Source of the DNA: Catenibacillus sp964565805
Lineage (GTDB): Bacteria; Bacillota; Clostridia; Lachnospirales; Lachnospiraceae
DNA length: 34,768 nt
NCBI GenBank assembly: GCA_964565805.1
Contig: CAZMGH010000028.1
Coordinates: 1 to 34,768, forward strand
Direction of reading: 5' to 3'
Part shown: piece after piece, positions 22,371 through 31,141 of the stretch
How the letters are laid out: every line of letters begins with the position of its first letter
Numbering within the stretch: the stretch's first letter is position 1
Program-made: the position numbers and the translations under genes
Notes under the pieces: model-generated
What the model saw: only the letters and a program-made list of their open reading frames with translations
Told to the model about the DNA's origin: nothing
Database searches by the model: none

Positions 22371-23801
22371 ATATATGATCTGATTCTCATCCACCTGAGA
22401 GGCATTTAAAATGATCCGATCATACTGAGATACGCCGTAGGTGGTATTTTCACTGACGATGCAGTATTCATCATTTTGATATAAAATATTCACAATGCGG
22501 AAAATGGCATATCCATAATTAACATTGTAAACCCCTGTCAGCTGTCCGGTTTCACCAATCTGGTAAAGGTCGTCGGAATCGACCTTGCCGACATAATCTC
22601 CCACCTGAAAATCTGAAGTGCTTACATAGCAGTATTCCCCATCATTGACATAGACAGTTGCCGTGTAGAAAACCGCGCTCATTTCACCGTTTTCATCATA
22701 GGTATATTTATAAAATCCCGACTCGCTGGTGGTCTCATCGGTAATAAGATAATCCACGGGAATCTTGTAAAAATCCTTGTAAACAATAGCGGATGAAGGA
22801 ATTTTCAACCCTTCCGCGGAGCTTTCGATAATCTCCAGGTCAATATACCGGTCTGCAATATAACGCACCATATATTTTGTTAACGACAGACAGGCATAGT
22901 TGCTTTCACCATTAGAAAAAACCTCGACAACAGCCGATGTCTGAATATTATCCTTTGAAAAGCGGATCGTTACACTGGTCTTTTGGGAAAGCTCACTGGC
23001 CTGTTCCGACGTAAGTTTAATAATGATCGACCAATCGTCATCTGTGATCAGCTTATAGGCTGTACTTCCGCTGTCTACCCACTGATTGGAAACAATCTGC
23101 TGCTTTTCGTAATTATTTGAGTTAAACATGTCATCTGTGATCTGATTCCGTGTAAGGCTTTCCATCCCATCATAGGTATAGCACACGATCCCGCTTTGAT
23201 CCGCTGTTACAGTGTCAAAGTCCTGGTCGGCGCTTTGAATGGCAGAAATATTGTGGGCGCTTAAAGCTTCCGAAATCTGATTCTGAAGATCATATTTAAA
23301 GGTATACAGATCCGAATACATACTGTCTGAGTAGTTTGACGTATAAAGGGAGATAATGCGGCTGATCTGGGCATAGTCTGAGCTGGAAAAACCGGAAAAA
23401 TCCGATGCCGTATCAGAAAGCTCTGAGGCGCTGAGCATATAAACATTTCCGCCCTTGGCCACTTTTTCTCCGTTGCCAATATAAAAATTAATATACCCGG
23501 AGGACTGGGCTGTCACAACCTCCTCGCTGCGCAAAATAATCCCCGTATAGTAACCGTTGTCAACGATACTGCCGCTTTGTATTTCTACCACGGCAATCTG
23601 ATCCTTCCCAATATAGATAATGATATTAATGACCATGTATATAAAAATAACAAAAAATACCACCGTAGCAATATTAATATTTATGGGACGGCGCCGCACT
23701 TTTTTGCCCGCCTCATTTGAAGGGCCGGCAGAGAGATTCCCGTTATTTTTAGAACCGGACGGTTCTGGTACAGACTGCCTTGTATGATTTTCCTGACTCA
23801 T
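22368..23801 (-). CDS. HlyD-like membrane-anchored periplasmic adaptor-type protein
   Basis: The 477-residue protein has a cytoplasmic basic N-terminus, one membrane helix (about 40-64), and a long extracellular part with HlyD/biotinyl-lipoyl-like features (GYYTGIILRSEEVVTAQSSGYINFYIGNGEKVAKGG). A later beta-rich region is also present. No partner efflux ATPase or permease lies beside it; neighbours are division genes and a radical SAM gene. A role at the division site or cell surface is as plausible as efflux. It overlaps the radical SAM gene by 4 bp (ATGA), showing translational coupling. Confidence 0.65.
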   Translation of the reverse strand: MSQENHTRQSVPEPSGSKNNGNLSAGPSNEAGKKVRRRPININIATVVFFVIFIYMVINIIIYIGKDQIAVVEIQSGSIVDNGYYTGIILRSEEVVTAQSSGYINFYIGNGEKVAKGGNVYMLSASELSDTASDFSGFSSSDYAQISRIISLYTSNYSDSMYSDLYTFKYDLQNQISEALSAHNISAIQSADQDFDTVTADQSGIVCYTYDGMESLTRNQITDDMFNSNNYEKQQIVSNQWVDSGSTAYKLITDDDWSIIIKLTSEQASELSQKTSVTIRFSKDNIQTSAVVEVFSNGESNYACLSLTKYMVRYIADRYIDLEIIESSAEGLKIPSSAIVYKDFYKIPVDYLITDETTSESGFYKYTYDENGEMSAVFYTATVYVNDGEYCYVSTSDFQVGDYVGKVDSDDLYQIGETGQLTGVYNVNYGYAIFRIVNILYQNDEYCIVSENTTYGVSQYDRIILNASQVDENQIIY

Positions 23802-24808
23802 GAATTCACTCCTTTTTCTAATAGCTGGCAGGAGTTTTGCCTGAAGCTTTCTTTTATCTCCGGCTGGGAAAGCAGGGAAAGCTTTGCCCCGTTCATATAA
23901 CGGCAGCAGGCACCTTGAATGACATGATCCTTTTCAAGCATTTCTTCCAGCATAGCGTTTAAATAGCGCCAGCTCCGGCCCCAGTTGGAAAATACAGAAT
24001 CCTTCTCAGGTATCCGGGAAAAAAGCCGCTCAATGACCATATCGGGCCGTACATATTCTAAAAATGTTTTCACTCTTAAAAGATATTCCCCGGCAGAGCA
24101 TATTTGAAATTTACCTGCCAGATACTGTTTTTCCATTTCTGAATTTCTGGCAATATAGAGGGAATGGAGCTTTACCATCTGAACCGGCAGCACAGACACA
24201 AGCTTTGCCGTCTCAATCACATCCTCCATAGTATCCCAGGGCAGATTCAAAATAATGTGGGTACACACCGTAAATCCATAGAGGGAGATCTTAAGCACCG
24301 CGTCAATGTACTCTGCCAGCCCGTGCCCCCGGCGGATCCGGGCCAGTGTGTGGTAATTTGCCGTCTGGAGGCCAAGCTCCAGATGGATATGGATGCCTGT
24401 TTCTTTCTGAAATCCTGAAAGCATTTTAAGGATCTCATCACTGATACAGTCCGGCCGGGTGGAAATGGAAATCTCAACAATGCCGTCCACCTGAGCCGCC
24501 TGACGCAAATATTCCAGAAGCTGGCCGGTTGGAAGGAATGTATTGGTGTAATTTTGAAAATAGGCAATAAATTTATGAGCATGGTATTTTTCTTCAATAA
24601 GCTTCCGGTTTTTCAAAAGCTGGGTGACAACATCCATATGACTGTCCCTGGCTTCAAATCCGGCGCCAACCTCCGCGCAAAAAGTGCAGCCGGTGCCGTG
24701 GATCCGGTTTGGACAGGTCAGAGGCAGGTTTACAGGAAGCTTGTATACTTTTTCGCCATATTTTTCTTTAAGATACTGAGAATACGTACGGTATCTTTGT
24801 TCTGTCAT
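23798..24808 (-). CDS. TIGR01212 family (YhcC-like) radical SAM protein
   Basis: The 336-residue protein is a TIGR01212 radical SAM protein with cluster cysteines C32, C41 and C44 in CPNRIHGTGCTFC, plus downstream SISTRPDCISDE and LELGLQTANYHTLARIRRGH. The reaction is not established for most family members; RNA modification is a possibility. The ATG at 24808 is preferred because the GGAG site is only 2 nt from the ATG three codons earlier. It ends in a 4-bp overlap with the HlyD-like gene. Confidence 0.82.
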   Translation of the reverse strand: MTEQRYRTYSQYLKEKYGEKVYKLPVNLPLTCPNRIHGTGCTFCAEVGAGFEARDSHMDVVTQLLKNRKLIEEKYHAHKFIAYFQNYTNTFLPTGQLLEYLRQAAQVDGIVEISISTRPDCISDEILKMLSGFQKETGIHIHLELGLQTANYHTLARIRRGHGLAEYIDAVLKISLYGFTVCTHIILNLPWDTMEDVIETAKLVSVLPVQMVKLHSLYIARNSEMEKQYLAGKFQICSAGEYLLRVKTFLEYVRPDMVIERLFSRIPEKDSVFSNWGRSWRYLNAMLEEMLEKDHVIQGACCRYMNGAKLSLLSQPEIKESFRQNSCQLLEKGVNS

Positions 24809-24851
24809 ATCATTCATCGCTCCTGTCTGAAAACAAAGAGTTCCGCTATTC

Positions 24852-24880
24852 ATTATAAACGTTTTTGTCAAATATGGAAA
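24852..24880 (-). promoter_or_regulatory. Promoter of the TIGR01212 radical SAM gene
   Basis: On the - strand, TTTCCA (24880-24875), a 17-bp spacer and a perfect TATAAT (24857-24852) lie about 45 nt upstream of the start codon. Confidence 0.6.
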
Positions 24881-24898
24881 CCCTTTACGAATAAAAAA

Positions 24899-25097
24899 TT
24901 AACATACGGGCATACTGAGCATAATAAGAACAGAAGACGATCAGGCGTATTAAATTCAGTCTGCGCCTTGCCGACTGAATTTAGTGCTCACAGCAGAAAT
25001 GCCGTACACGGCGTTCCGGGTGGAAGTGGTGTACGGCAGTCCTTTGCTCGGGTGTTTGATCTGGCAGCAGGCAGGACACATGTGCCGCTGCCTTTAT
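24899..25097 (+). other. Non-coding region with three successive hairpins
   Basis: No gene is supported. AAATTCAGTC (24952-24961) pairs with GACTGAATTT (24973-24982). GCCGTACAC (25001-25009) pairs with GTGTACGGC (25029-25037). GGCAGC-A-GGCA (25063-25073) pairs with TGCC-GCTGCC (25083-25092) and is followed by TTTATCCTT. A possible + strand promoter, TTAACA (24899-24904), 17 bp, TAATAA (24922-24927), precedes them. An unrecognised small RNA, a terminator cluster or repeat debris are all possible. Confidence 0.4.
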
Positions 25098-25099
25098 CC

Positions 25100-25519
25100 T
25101 TATAAAGAAATAACGATCTTGTCTTTAAATTCTTCCGGCAGATTTTCAGCGTCAATGGAAATGCTGATGACAAAATTTATGTTAAAGGTGTCGGCGATCT
25201 TCTCAAGCTGTGTGAGAACATAGCCAACATAGTCTTCTGTCACGCAGGAAATGCTTAAAAAGCTGTCCAGATACATAGCCTCAAGATCGTGATCCTGTGA
25301 GATCAAGCCGCAGACAAAACCCAGAAAGCTGTCATAATTATCCAGCGGATAATCCTTAACGTTGATCAGACGGATCTTGTTGCTGAGTTCATACATATGT
25401 TTATTATTTTTATCAAGGTAAACAATGTTCCCTTTTGACCCCTTTACCTCATCGTTTACCATCTGAATGAGATACTTTGTTTTTCCTTTGCCCTTCACAC
25501 CTGAAATAATTTGTATCAT
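25100..25519 (-). CDS. Small P-loop protein of unknown function
   Basis: This 139-residue protein is not assigned to a known function. It has an N-terminal Walker A-like motif in GVKGKGKTKYL (residues 7-17) and a possible Walker B-like strand (EAMYLDSF, near 80-87), so nucleotide binding is likely. The rest is an alpha/beta sequence without signal peptide or membrane helix. Similar short proteins in Clostridia are sometimes labelled PilT-like, but no PilT-specific motif is visible. It has its own strong promoter, an AGGAGG-type site and an AT-rich palindrome (25548-25566) in the leader. It is a single-gene unit between cell-wall and radical SAM genes. Confidence 0.7.
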   Translation of the reverse strand: MIQIISGVKGKGKTKYLIQMVNDEVKGSKGNIVYLDKNNKHMYELSNKIRLINVKDYPLDNYDSFLGFVCGLISQDHDLEAMYLDSFLSISCVTEDYVGYVLTQLEKIADTFNINFVISISIDAENLPEEFKDKIVISL

Positions 25520-25576
25520 GGTACTCTCCTCCTAGTGCTCCATTTTTTATATATTTTAAATATATAATGTACATTA

Positions 25577-25605
25577 ATTATAGTACAGAATACCCAAAAA
25601 TTCAA
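25577..25605 (-). promoter_or_regulatory. Promoter of the small P-loop gene
   Basis: On the - strand, TTGAAT (25605-25600), a 17-bp spacer and a perfect TATAAT (25582-25577). The -35 abuts the stop codon of the carboxypeptidase gene upstream. Confidence 0.8.
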
Positions 25606-26586
25606 TTAGTTTTTCTGAATCATTGATAATAGATTGTTCATTTGTTGATACAATTCCGCCTTATCCTCCCCGCCTAAGATCAGGGCCACGTAAGAATTCC
25701 CTTGGTCATCTGTGGTATATAAGATCAGACATGATCCCGCATTACCTGTCGTTCCGGTCTTCCCTCCGAAAATCGTCACTCCTTCCGGCGGTGTATATTC
25801 GCCGGAAAAATACAGGTTGGTGCTTTCAAAGGTTTTGCTTGCAGATGCTCCGGAAGCGCTCGTATAATTTACCGTATAGGAGCTTTGGCTGATGGCATCC
25901 CTAAACTCTTCGTACTCCATACATGCGTTAAACATCAGGTAAAGATCATAAGCGCAGGTTTCATGTCCGTCCGCATCCAGACCGCAGGCATTAACAAAAT
26001 GTGTGTTGGCAGCCCCAAGACTGGTAGCCTCGCTGTTCATCAAACTGGCAAATTCCTCAACTGAGCCGGAAATATAAATTCCCAAAGCTGTCGATGTATC
26101 ATTGCCCGAATAGATCAACATACTGTAAAACAGATCCCGGACACTGACCTGATCCCCAGCCTCAAAACCGGCCATCTGAGCGCCTACAACATCCGTATAG
26201 ACCATTTCCTCCGTCAGTGTAACAATGTCATCCATGTCCCCGTACTTTAACACCAGAAGGCCGGTCATCAGCTTGGTAAGACTTGCCGGCGCCAGAGCTT
26301 CATATATGTTTTTATAATAAAGAGCTTCCTGAGTATTCGTACATATAAGTAATGAGGCGCTGGTAGTTATAGTACTGTCTGAAATTGAGGCTTCATTATC
26401 CGAAACCGGGACCACAGCCAGATCTGCCCCAAAGCCCTCTCCTTTCTCCGGCTCTACCAGACTCAGGACGTCTGAGCTTGTAAGCAATTCCATCTCAGAA
26501 TATTTATTTAAAAGGCCGGAGGACGGCTGACAGCCGCCCAGGATCAGTGCCGCGCAGCAGGCCGCCGCGATAAGTCGTCGTTTCAT
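25606..26586 (-). CDS. Lipoprotein D-alanyl-D-alanine carboxypeptidase (DacA-like)
   Basis: The 326-residue protein is a low-molecular-weight penicillin-binding protein that trims the terminal D-alanine from peptidoglycan stem peptides. It has a lipoprotein signal with lipobox LGGC (C19). The serine-enzyme motifs are SLTK with S102 and K105, SGN at 160-162, and KTG at 276-278. There is no long C-terminal amphipathic anchor as in PBP5, which fits lipid anchoring instead. It is the downstream member of the radC-mre-rodA-mgsA run, only 18 bp after mgsA. The ribosome binding site is weak. Confidence 0.88.
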   Translation of the reverse strand: MKRRLIAAACCAALILGGCQPSSGLLNKYSEMELLTSSDVLSLVEPEKGEGFGADLAVVPVSDNEASISDSTITTSASLLICTNTQEALYYKNIYEALAPASLTKLMTGLLVLKYGDMDDIVTLTEEMVYTDVVGAQMAGFEAGDQVSVRDLFYSMLIYSGNDTSTALGIYISGSVEEFASLMNSEATSLGAANTHFVNACGLDADGHETCAYDLYLMFNACMEYEEFRDAISQSSYTVNYTSASGASASKTFESTNLYFSGEYTPPEGVTIFGGKTGTTGNAGSCLILYTTDDQGNSYVALILGGEDKAELYQQMNNLLSMIQKN

Positions 26587-26604
26587 AGTCTTGCTTCTTT
26601 CTGT

Positions 26605-27000
26605 TTATTTATAAAATTCCCGCCATTCCAGATCGCCCCGGTCCAGAGCCTTTATAAGAAGCTCTGCTGTAGCCAGATTTGTGGCAATAGGAATGTTGTG
26701 TATATCACAAAGCTTTACGATCTCATGGACATTCGGTTCATGAGATTGGGCGTTCATGGGATCACGTAAAAATATCAAAAGGTCGATATTATTATGCTCT
26801 ATTTGAGCCCCAAGCTGTTGTTCACCGCCTAAAGGGCCAGGCAAAAACTTGTGTATGTTTAAATTGGTCACTTCTTCAACGGATCTTCCGGTAGTTCCGG
26901 TAGCATACAATTCATGTTTGCTTAAAATTCCTCTGTAAGCAATGCAGAAATTCTGCATAAGCTTTTTCTTTGCGTCATGCGCAACTAATCCGATATTCAT
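26605..27000 (-). CDS. mgsA: Methylglyoxal synthase with altered active-site residues
   Basis: The 131-residue protein has the methylglyoxal synthase fold motifs VAHDAKK (D9), YATGTTG (33-38), GPLGG and RDPMNAQSHEPN. Methylglyoxal synthase turns dihydroxyacetone phosphate into methylglyoxal and phosphate. Compared with E. coli, Asp71 (GGDQQ) is Glu60 here (GGEQQ) and Asp101 is Asn90, while His98 (H87) and Asp20 (D9) are kept. The changes may define a divergent subfamily with altered rate or substrate. ATG at 27000 is preceded by GGAGG at 10 nt. It lies 7 bp after rodA, as commonly seen in Clostridia. Confidence 0.88.
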   Translation of the reverse strand: MNIGLVAHDAKKKLMQNFCIAYRGILSKHELYATGTTGRSVEEVTNLNIHKFLPGPLGGEQQLGAQIEHNNIDLLIFLRDPMNAQSHEPNVHEIVKLCDIHNIPIATNLATAELLIKALDRGDLEWREFYK

Positions 27001-27007
27001 AAAATAT

Positions 27008-28147
27008 CTACCTCCTGTTTCTTTGTAATCCCACATTTAAAACCAGACCGATACCAATAAAATTCGCCAGCAGAGAGCTGAGCCCGTAGCTGACAAATGG
27101 CAGCGGAAGACCAGTATTCGGCAGGATTGCTGTAGCTACCCCAATATTTACAAAGGCCTGAAAGGCGATCATCGCAGCATAACCGCTGGCGATCAGGCGG
27201 CCGGTCATATCTGCCGCGTCTCTTGCAATAAGCAGACAAAAGATCACAAGGAGCATCAGCAGGCCGATCACCACACAGCCTCCCACAAATCCCAACTCTT
27301 CCCCAATAACTGCAAATATAAAATCTGTCTGTGGCTCTGAGAGAAAATCTCCGCCCTTGACGGATGTTAATGTATTGTTGTTCAGGCCTTTCCCGGTAAG
27401 CAGACCGGAACCGATAGCCATAACCGAATTGTACTGCTGGGCATAAGTGGTCAGCAGATAATCCGAAGGGTTTAAAAAGGTCATGATACGAGTCTGCTGG
27501 TAATCACTCAGAAGGATCTGGAAGGGCTGAGTCACATACCATAAAAACAGCGCGCCCAGAGGAATGACTGTGGCAAGGATGCCTCCTACGATCTTAAAAC
27601 TGATGCCTCCCACAAACATAAGCACACAAAAGAGGAAGACAAACACCAGCGTCGTGGATAGATCCGGTTCCTCAAAAATAAACACCAAAGGTACCAGGTA
27701 TAAAATCCCTGTGATCATGATCGTAGAAAATCTGCTGATCCTGTCTTTATTGTCACTAATAAACTTTGCAAAAATAATGAGCATGAGCATCTTTGCAAAC
27801 TCCGATGGCTGCAGTGTACCAAAAGACCCCAGCGAAAACCACCGGCGGGCGCCGTTGACCTCAATCCCCAACAACAGGACCGCCAGCAGCATAGCTACAT
27901 TAATAGCATACAAAATCCATTGGAAATTTGCAATAAAATTATAGTCAATTAACGAAAAAAATATCATTATAACGAAACCTGCGCACACACCAATAAGCTG
28001 TTTGGACGCAAAACCATCTGCCGCGCTGTTAATACTCAGGACGCCGATCACACAAAGGGCAATCACAGGCAGCAGCAGCTTTACATCATATTTTCTAAAG
28101 TCATATCTGAGCAGGCCATGTAAAAAATAATTAAATCGCTTTATCAT
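27008..28147 (-). CDS. rodA: RodA/FtsW family peptidoglycan glycosyltransferase
   Basis: The 379-residue SEDS-family membrane protein has about ten hydrophobic helices and family motifs such as GARRWFSLGSFGTLQPSEFAKM, the loop with DFLSEPQTDFIFAVIGEELGF, and the closing GLPLPFVSYGLSSLLANFIGIG. With its class B partner PBP2, encoded upstream, it polymerises glycan strands in the elongasome. ATG at 28147 follows AGGAG; the longer open frame upstream has no site. It directly overlaps a 49-codon frame filling the space to pbp2. Confidence 0.93.
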   Translation of the reverse strand: MIKRFNYFLHGLLRYDFRKYDVKLLLPVIALCVIGVLSINSAADGFASKQLIGVCAGFVIMIFFSLIDYNFIANFQWILYAINVAMLLAVLLLGIEVNGARRWFSLGSFGTLQPSEFAKMLMLIIFAKFISDNKDRISRFSTIMITGILYLVPLVFIFEEPDLSTTLVFVFLFCVLMFVGGISFKIVGGILATVIPLGALFLWYVTQPFQILLSDYQQTRIMTFLNPSDYLLTTYAQQYNSVMAIGSGLLTGKGLNNNTLTSVKGGDFLSEPQTDFIFAVIGEELGFVGGCVVIGLLMLLVIFCLLIARDAADMTGRLIASGYAAMIAFQAFVNIGVATAILPNTGLPLPFVSYGLSSLLANFIGIGLVLNVGLQRNRR

Positions 28148-28280
28148 AATTCTCCTGTAAATGCATTGGCTTGGCATCCCGCAGAGGAACCCTGGCCACA
28201 AGAGCCAGAGCCACATCCGGGCTGTCAGGAGCCTGTATAAGTTCTATTTCTATACAGCCGTGATCAAAAGGAACGATCAG
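28131..28280 (-). CDS. Possible 49-residue small protein between pbp2 and rodA
   Basis: A frame starting with CTG at 28280-28278 would give (M)IVPFDHGCIEIELIQAPD...VALALVARVPLRDAKPM...DKAI. It overlaps the pbp2 stop as CTGA and ends 17 bp inside rodA, the overlap pattern of coupled operon genes. The residue composition is protein-like. CTG is a rare start and no good ribosome binding site is visible, so it may instead be the tail of a lost gene; min genes often occupy this place in relatives. No family was recognised. Confidence 0.3.
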   Translation of the reverse strand: MIVPFDHGCIEIELIQAPDSPDVALALVARVPLRDAKPMHLQENYDKAI

Positions 28281-31141
28281 TCGTCGCCGTCATCTGTGTG
28301 GACACCGCCAGTGTAGTTGATCGGCAAAAGCGCATGTCTTTCGCTGCTGTCTTCTGAATCGTCATTTAGTGAATCATATAAAGGCAGGTTAAAATACGCG
28401 GCAATGGTATCCCGGAAGGTATCCACAACATTCGTGGAGCCGTATCCGTTAGAAATACGCACTGTTACGGCAATCTGAGGATCGCTGTAGGGGGCAAATC
28501 CGGTAAACCAGGCGTGCTCAGGCTTCAGGTCCGATTCCTGTGCAGTACCAGATTTCCCTGCCACTTCCACATCCAGGGATGTAAAAACGTCCTGGTAGGT
28601 GGAAGTTTCATTAACCACATACCACATGCCCTCATAGACCGCATCCCAGGTGGAATCCTGAATGGTATCTGTCAGGTCATTTAAAACCTCCGGCGTAAAA
28701 TCCTCAACCAAAGCGCCGCTGCTGTCTGTAATCTTATCTACAAGAGAAAGATTATACACGGTTCCCCGGTTGGCAAGGGCTGCTGTATACCGGTTCACCT
28801 GGGTGACTGTATAGTTGTTTGTGCCCTGTCCGATAAAGGATCGGACGCTGGACTCATCGGATATATTTGGGGAAGCTTCCCCGATCTCAATGCCTGTGGT
28901 TTGGCCAAAGCCAAACATTTCCGCATATTTTGTCAAAATCTCAATGCCCTGTTCGTCATTTTCCGTGCCATCCGCTGTCAGGGCCGCATTATAGCCCAGC
29001 TCATAGAAGAAGTAGTTGCAGGATACGCCGATGGCTCGGATCACATTAATAGAACCGTGGCTGACGCTGCTCCAGCAGCTTGCGCTGGGAGAAACTTTAT
29101 CAAAAACTACCTCGTCATAAATCTGGGTATCCAAAGTGATCAGCCCTTCTTCCAATCCTGCAATGGCTGCTAGTGGCTTATAGGTAGATCCGGGAGCGCT
29201 GGTCTGCTGTGTGGCCCGGTTAAACAAAGGACTGGACGCATTGCTGAGCAAAGACGCATAATATTCCGAATCCGAAATACGGTTGGCATCATAGCTTGGA
29301 TAAGACACAAGGGCCTTAACCTCGCCGGTATTAGGATCTGTAACAACAACAGCTCCGGAGCATGTATCTAAAGCCAGCATATCCGGGGTGATCTCCATAG
29401 TGTAGATTTTATCATAAATAAATTCCCGAGCAGTGACTACATCATTAACAAGATTATCATAATCGTCATCCTCTGTGGATAAAATCTCCTGATCATACAA
29501 AAGCAGGCAGATTTCTTTCTCTGTGATCGTGTTGGAAGACAGCATAAATTTATAAACCTGCTTCTGGAAATCGGAATCATCCCGGACCCCGTTTAAAACA
29601 GCGGTAATTAAAGCGTCATAAACTTCCGATGTGTCCGCGTATTCTCCGGAAATACTTAAAAGGGAGGTATCGATCCATCCCTGGGAAATGGCATGTTCAA
29701 AGAAGTCCCCCAGTCCGATCTCACCTTCAGCCCACTGACTGTATACCTCTTCATCCGCATCGTATAAGTCACCATCTAAAATGCCGCTGTCACGCGTCCA
29801 TGTGTAAATATAGTTGCAGTAGTCATCATATTCATCGGACAGGGTACTTTGAGGAGCAAAAGTATCTGCCCTTAAAATACTTTCCAGCTGAGAAATAACG
29901 TCATCCATGTAGGTATTAAAGCGTTCTCCTACAGATTTTTCCAGGTCTGTTGCCTCACTTCCATAAAAATGCTCTGTATCAATAATGTTATTTTCGATAA
30001 AGGCATGAAAAACATCAATATATGGAACCAGATGATTTTCATTATTATCCTCATCCACAGTAGATACAAGCTTGGATAGGAGGATTCCTGCAATCTTTTC
30101 TTCCAGCAGATTGTAAATGGTCTTTGTCAGCTCCGCGTCAATGGTAAGATAAACATCATTTCCCGGAACCGCTGCCGTAACCTCTGTGACATCCAGGACA
30201 CTTCCCACACTGTTTACATACAAAGTCTGGGATCCTTTCTCGCCGGCCAGTTCATACTCAAAGACACTTTCAATACCGGTTTTTCCCACTGTGTCACTGG
30301 ATGTATATTCTGTGTGTCCGTCTTCCTCAAACCGCTCCAGCTCTTCATCGGAAATGGTTCCCGTATATCCGGTAATATGAGCAAAGTAAATGCTGTCATT
30401 ATATTCCCGCACATAAGACTGGGAAATGGTCACACTAGGAAGATCTGTGCTGTTTTCCTTAATAGCAGCCACAAGATCATCATCCACATCGGAAACTACA
30501 GTTACTGTCACATATCTTTGGTACCGGGTCATGTACAGTTCATAGCGAAGAGCAAGGATCTTTAAGATTTCTTCGTCTGAGAAATCTCCTGTAACATTAA
30601 AAAGATTTTCACCTCTCATATAATCATACAGCTCCTGAGCCGTCATGGATTCCTGACTGTCGCTTAAGCTGTCCGTATAATTGAGGCCGAAAATATCCTT
30701 TTTAAAGTTTCGTATCGTTGTTTCTGACCCGTTAAACTGGATCGTCCCATCCTCCCCGATTTCAAGAGGGATAGAATAGACGGTTTCCTCACCGTGAGCC
30801 TCTACGATACGAATCAGATTTTCGATCATAGTATTCCGGGTCTCATTGTCCGAGGACAATGTGCTGTTTTCAATGATCACAGAATAGATCATCCGGTCAT
30901 AGGCAAGCACAGTGCCATTACAATCGTAAATAGTCCCTCTGGGTGCTGCAATTTCCGTCTCTTTTTGTATTCTATAAGTAAACTGCTCCAGATAGTCCTC
31001 TCCTTCCACCACCTGGAGTACAAACAGGCGGTGGAAGAGAATGATAAACAATACGGTAAAAAAGGCGCCAATAATAAACAACCTTGAGCGGATGACTGAA
31101 ACGATCCCTCGTAAAAGTGTTTTAAACAATGAAATCCTCAC
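28277..31141 (-). CDS. mrdA: Penicillin-binding protein 2 (elongasome transpeptidase), extended
   Basis: The 954-residue class B penicillin-binding protein cross-links peptidoglycan during elongation with RodA. It has a membrane helix (about 20-42) and a pedestal domain (RGTIYDCNG...). The transpeptidase motifs are STYK with S652 and K655, SCN from S707, and KSGT from K863. It is about 300 residues longer than E. coli PBP2. The main extra part is an acidic segment at about 355-585, lying between DVYLTID (329) and the CSGAVVVTDPNTGEV that starts the catalytic domain (594). The start overlaps mreD by 20 bp. Confidence 0.93.
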   Translation of the reverse strand: MRISLFKTLLRGIVSVIRSRLFIIGAFFTVLFIILFHRLFVLQVVEGEDYLEQFTYRIQKETEIAAPRGTIYDCNGTVLAYDRMIYSVIIENSTLSSDNETRNTMIENLIRIVEAHGEETVYSIPLEIGEDGTIQFNGSETTIRNFKKDIFGLNYTDSLSDSQESMTAQELYDYMRGENLFNVTGDFSDEEILKILALRYELYMTRYQRYVTVTVVSDVDDDLVAAIKENSTDLPSVTISQSYVREYNDSIYFAHITGYTGTISDEELERFEEDGHTEYTSSDTVGKTGIESVFEYELAGEKGSQTLYVNSVGSVLDVTEVTAAVPGNDVYLTIDAELTKTIYNLLEEKIAGILLSKLVSTVDEDNNENHLVPYIDVFHAFIENNIIDTEHFYGSEATDLEKSVGERFNTYMDDVISQLESILRADTFAPQSTLSDEYDDYCNYIYTWTRDSGILDGDLYDADEEVYSQWAEGEIGLGDFFEHAISQGWIDTSLLSISGEYADTSEVYDALITAVLNGVRDDSDFQKQVYKFMLSSNTITEKEICLLLYDQEILSTEDDDYDNLVNDVVTAREFIYDKIYTMEITPDMLALDTCSGAVVVTDPNTGEVKALVSYPSYDANRISDSEYYASLLSNASSPLFNRATQQTSAPGSTYKPLAAIAGLEEGLITLDTQIYDEVVFDKVSPSASCWSSVSHGSINVIRAIGVSCNYFFYELGYNAALTADGTENDEQGIEILTKYAEMFGFGQTTGIEIGEASPNISDESSVRSFIGQGTNNYTVTQVNRYTAALANRGTVYNLSLVDKITDSSGALVEDFTPEVLNDLTDTIQDSTWDAVYEGMWYVVNETSTYQDVFTSLDVEVAGKSGTAQESDLKPEHAWFTGFAPYSDPQIAVTVRISNGYGSTNVVDTFRDTIAAYFNLPLYDSLNDDSEDSSERHALLPINYTGGVHTDDGDD

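Noticed and set aside
24852..24868. TTGACA close to TATAAT on the - strand upstream of the TIGR01212 gene
   Set aside because: The two boxes are only 8 bp apart, too near for a sigma-A promoter. TTTCCA at 17 bp fits better as the -35.
24899..25097. Signal recognition particle RNA or 6S RNA in the hairpin-rich spacer
   Set aside because: The conserved SRP apical loop sequence is absent, and three separate hairpins do not match the single long 6S fold.
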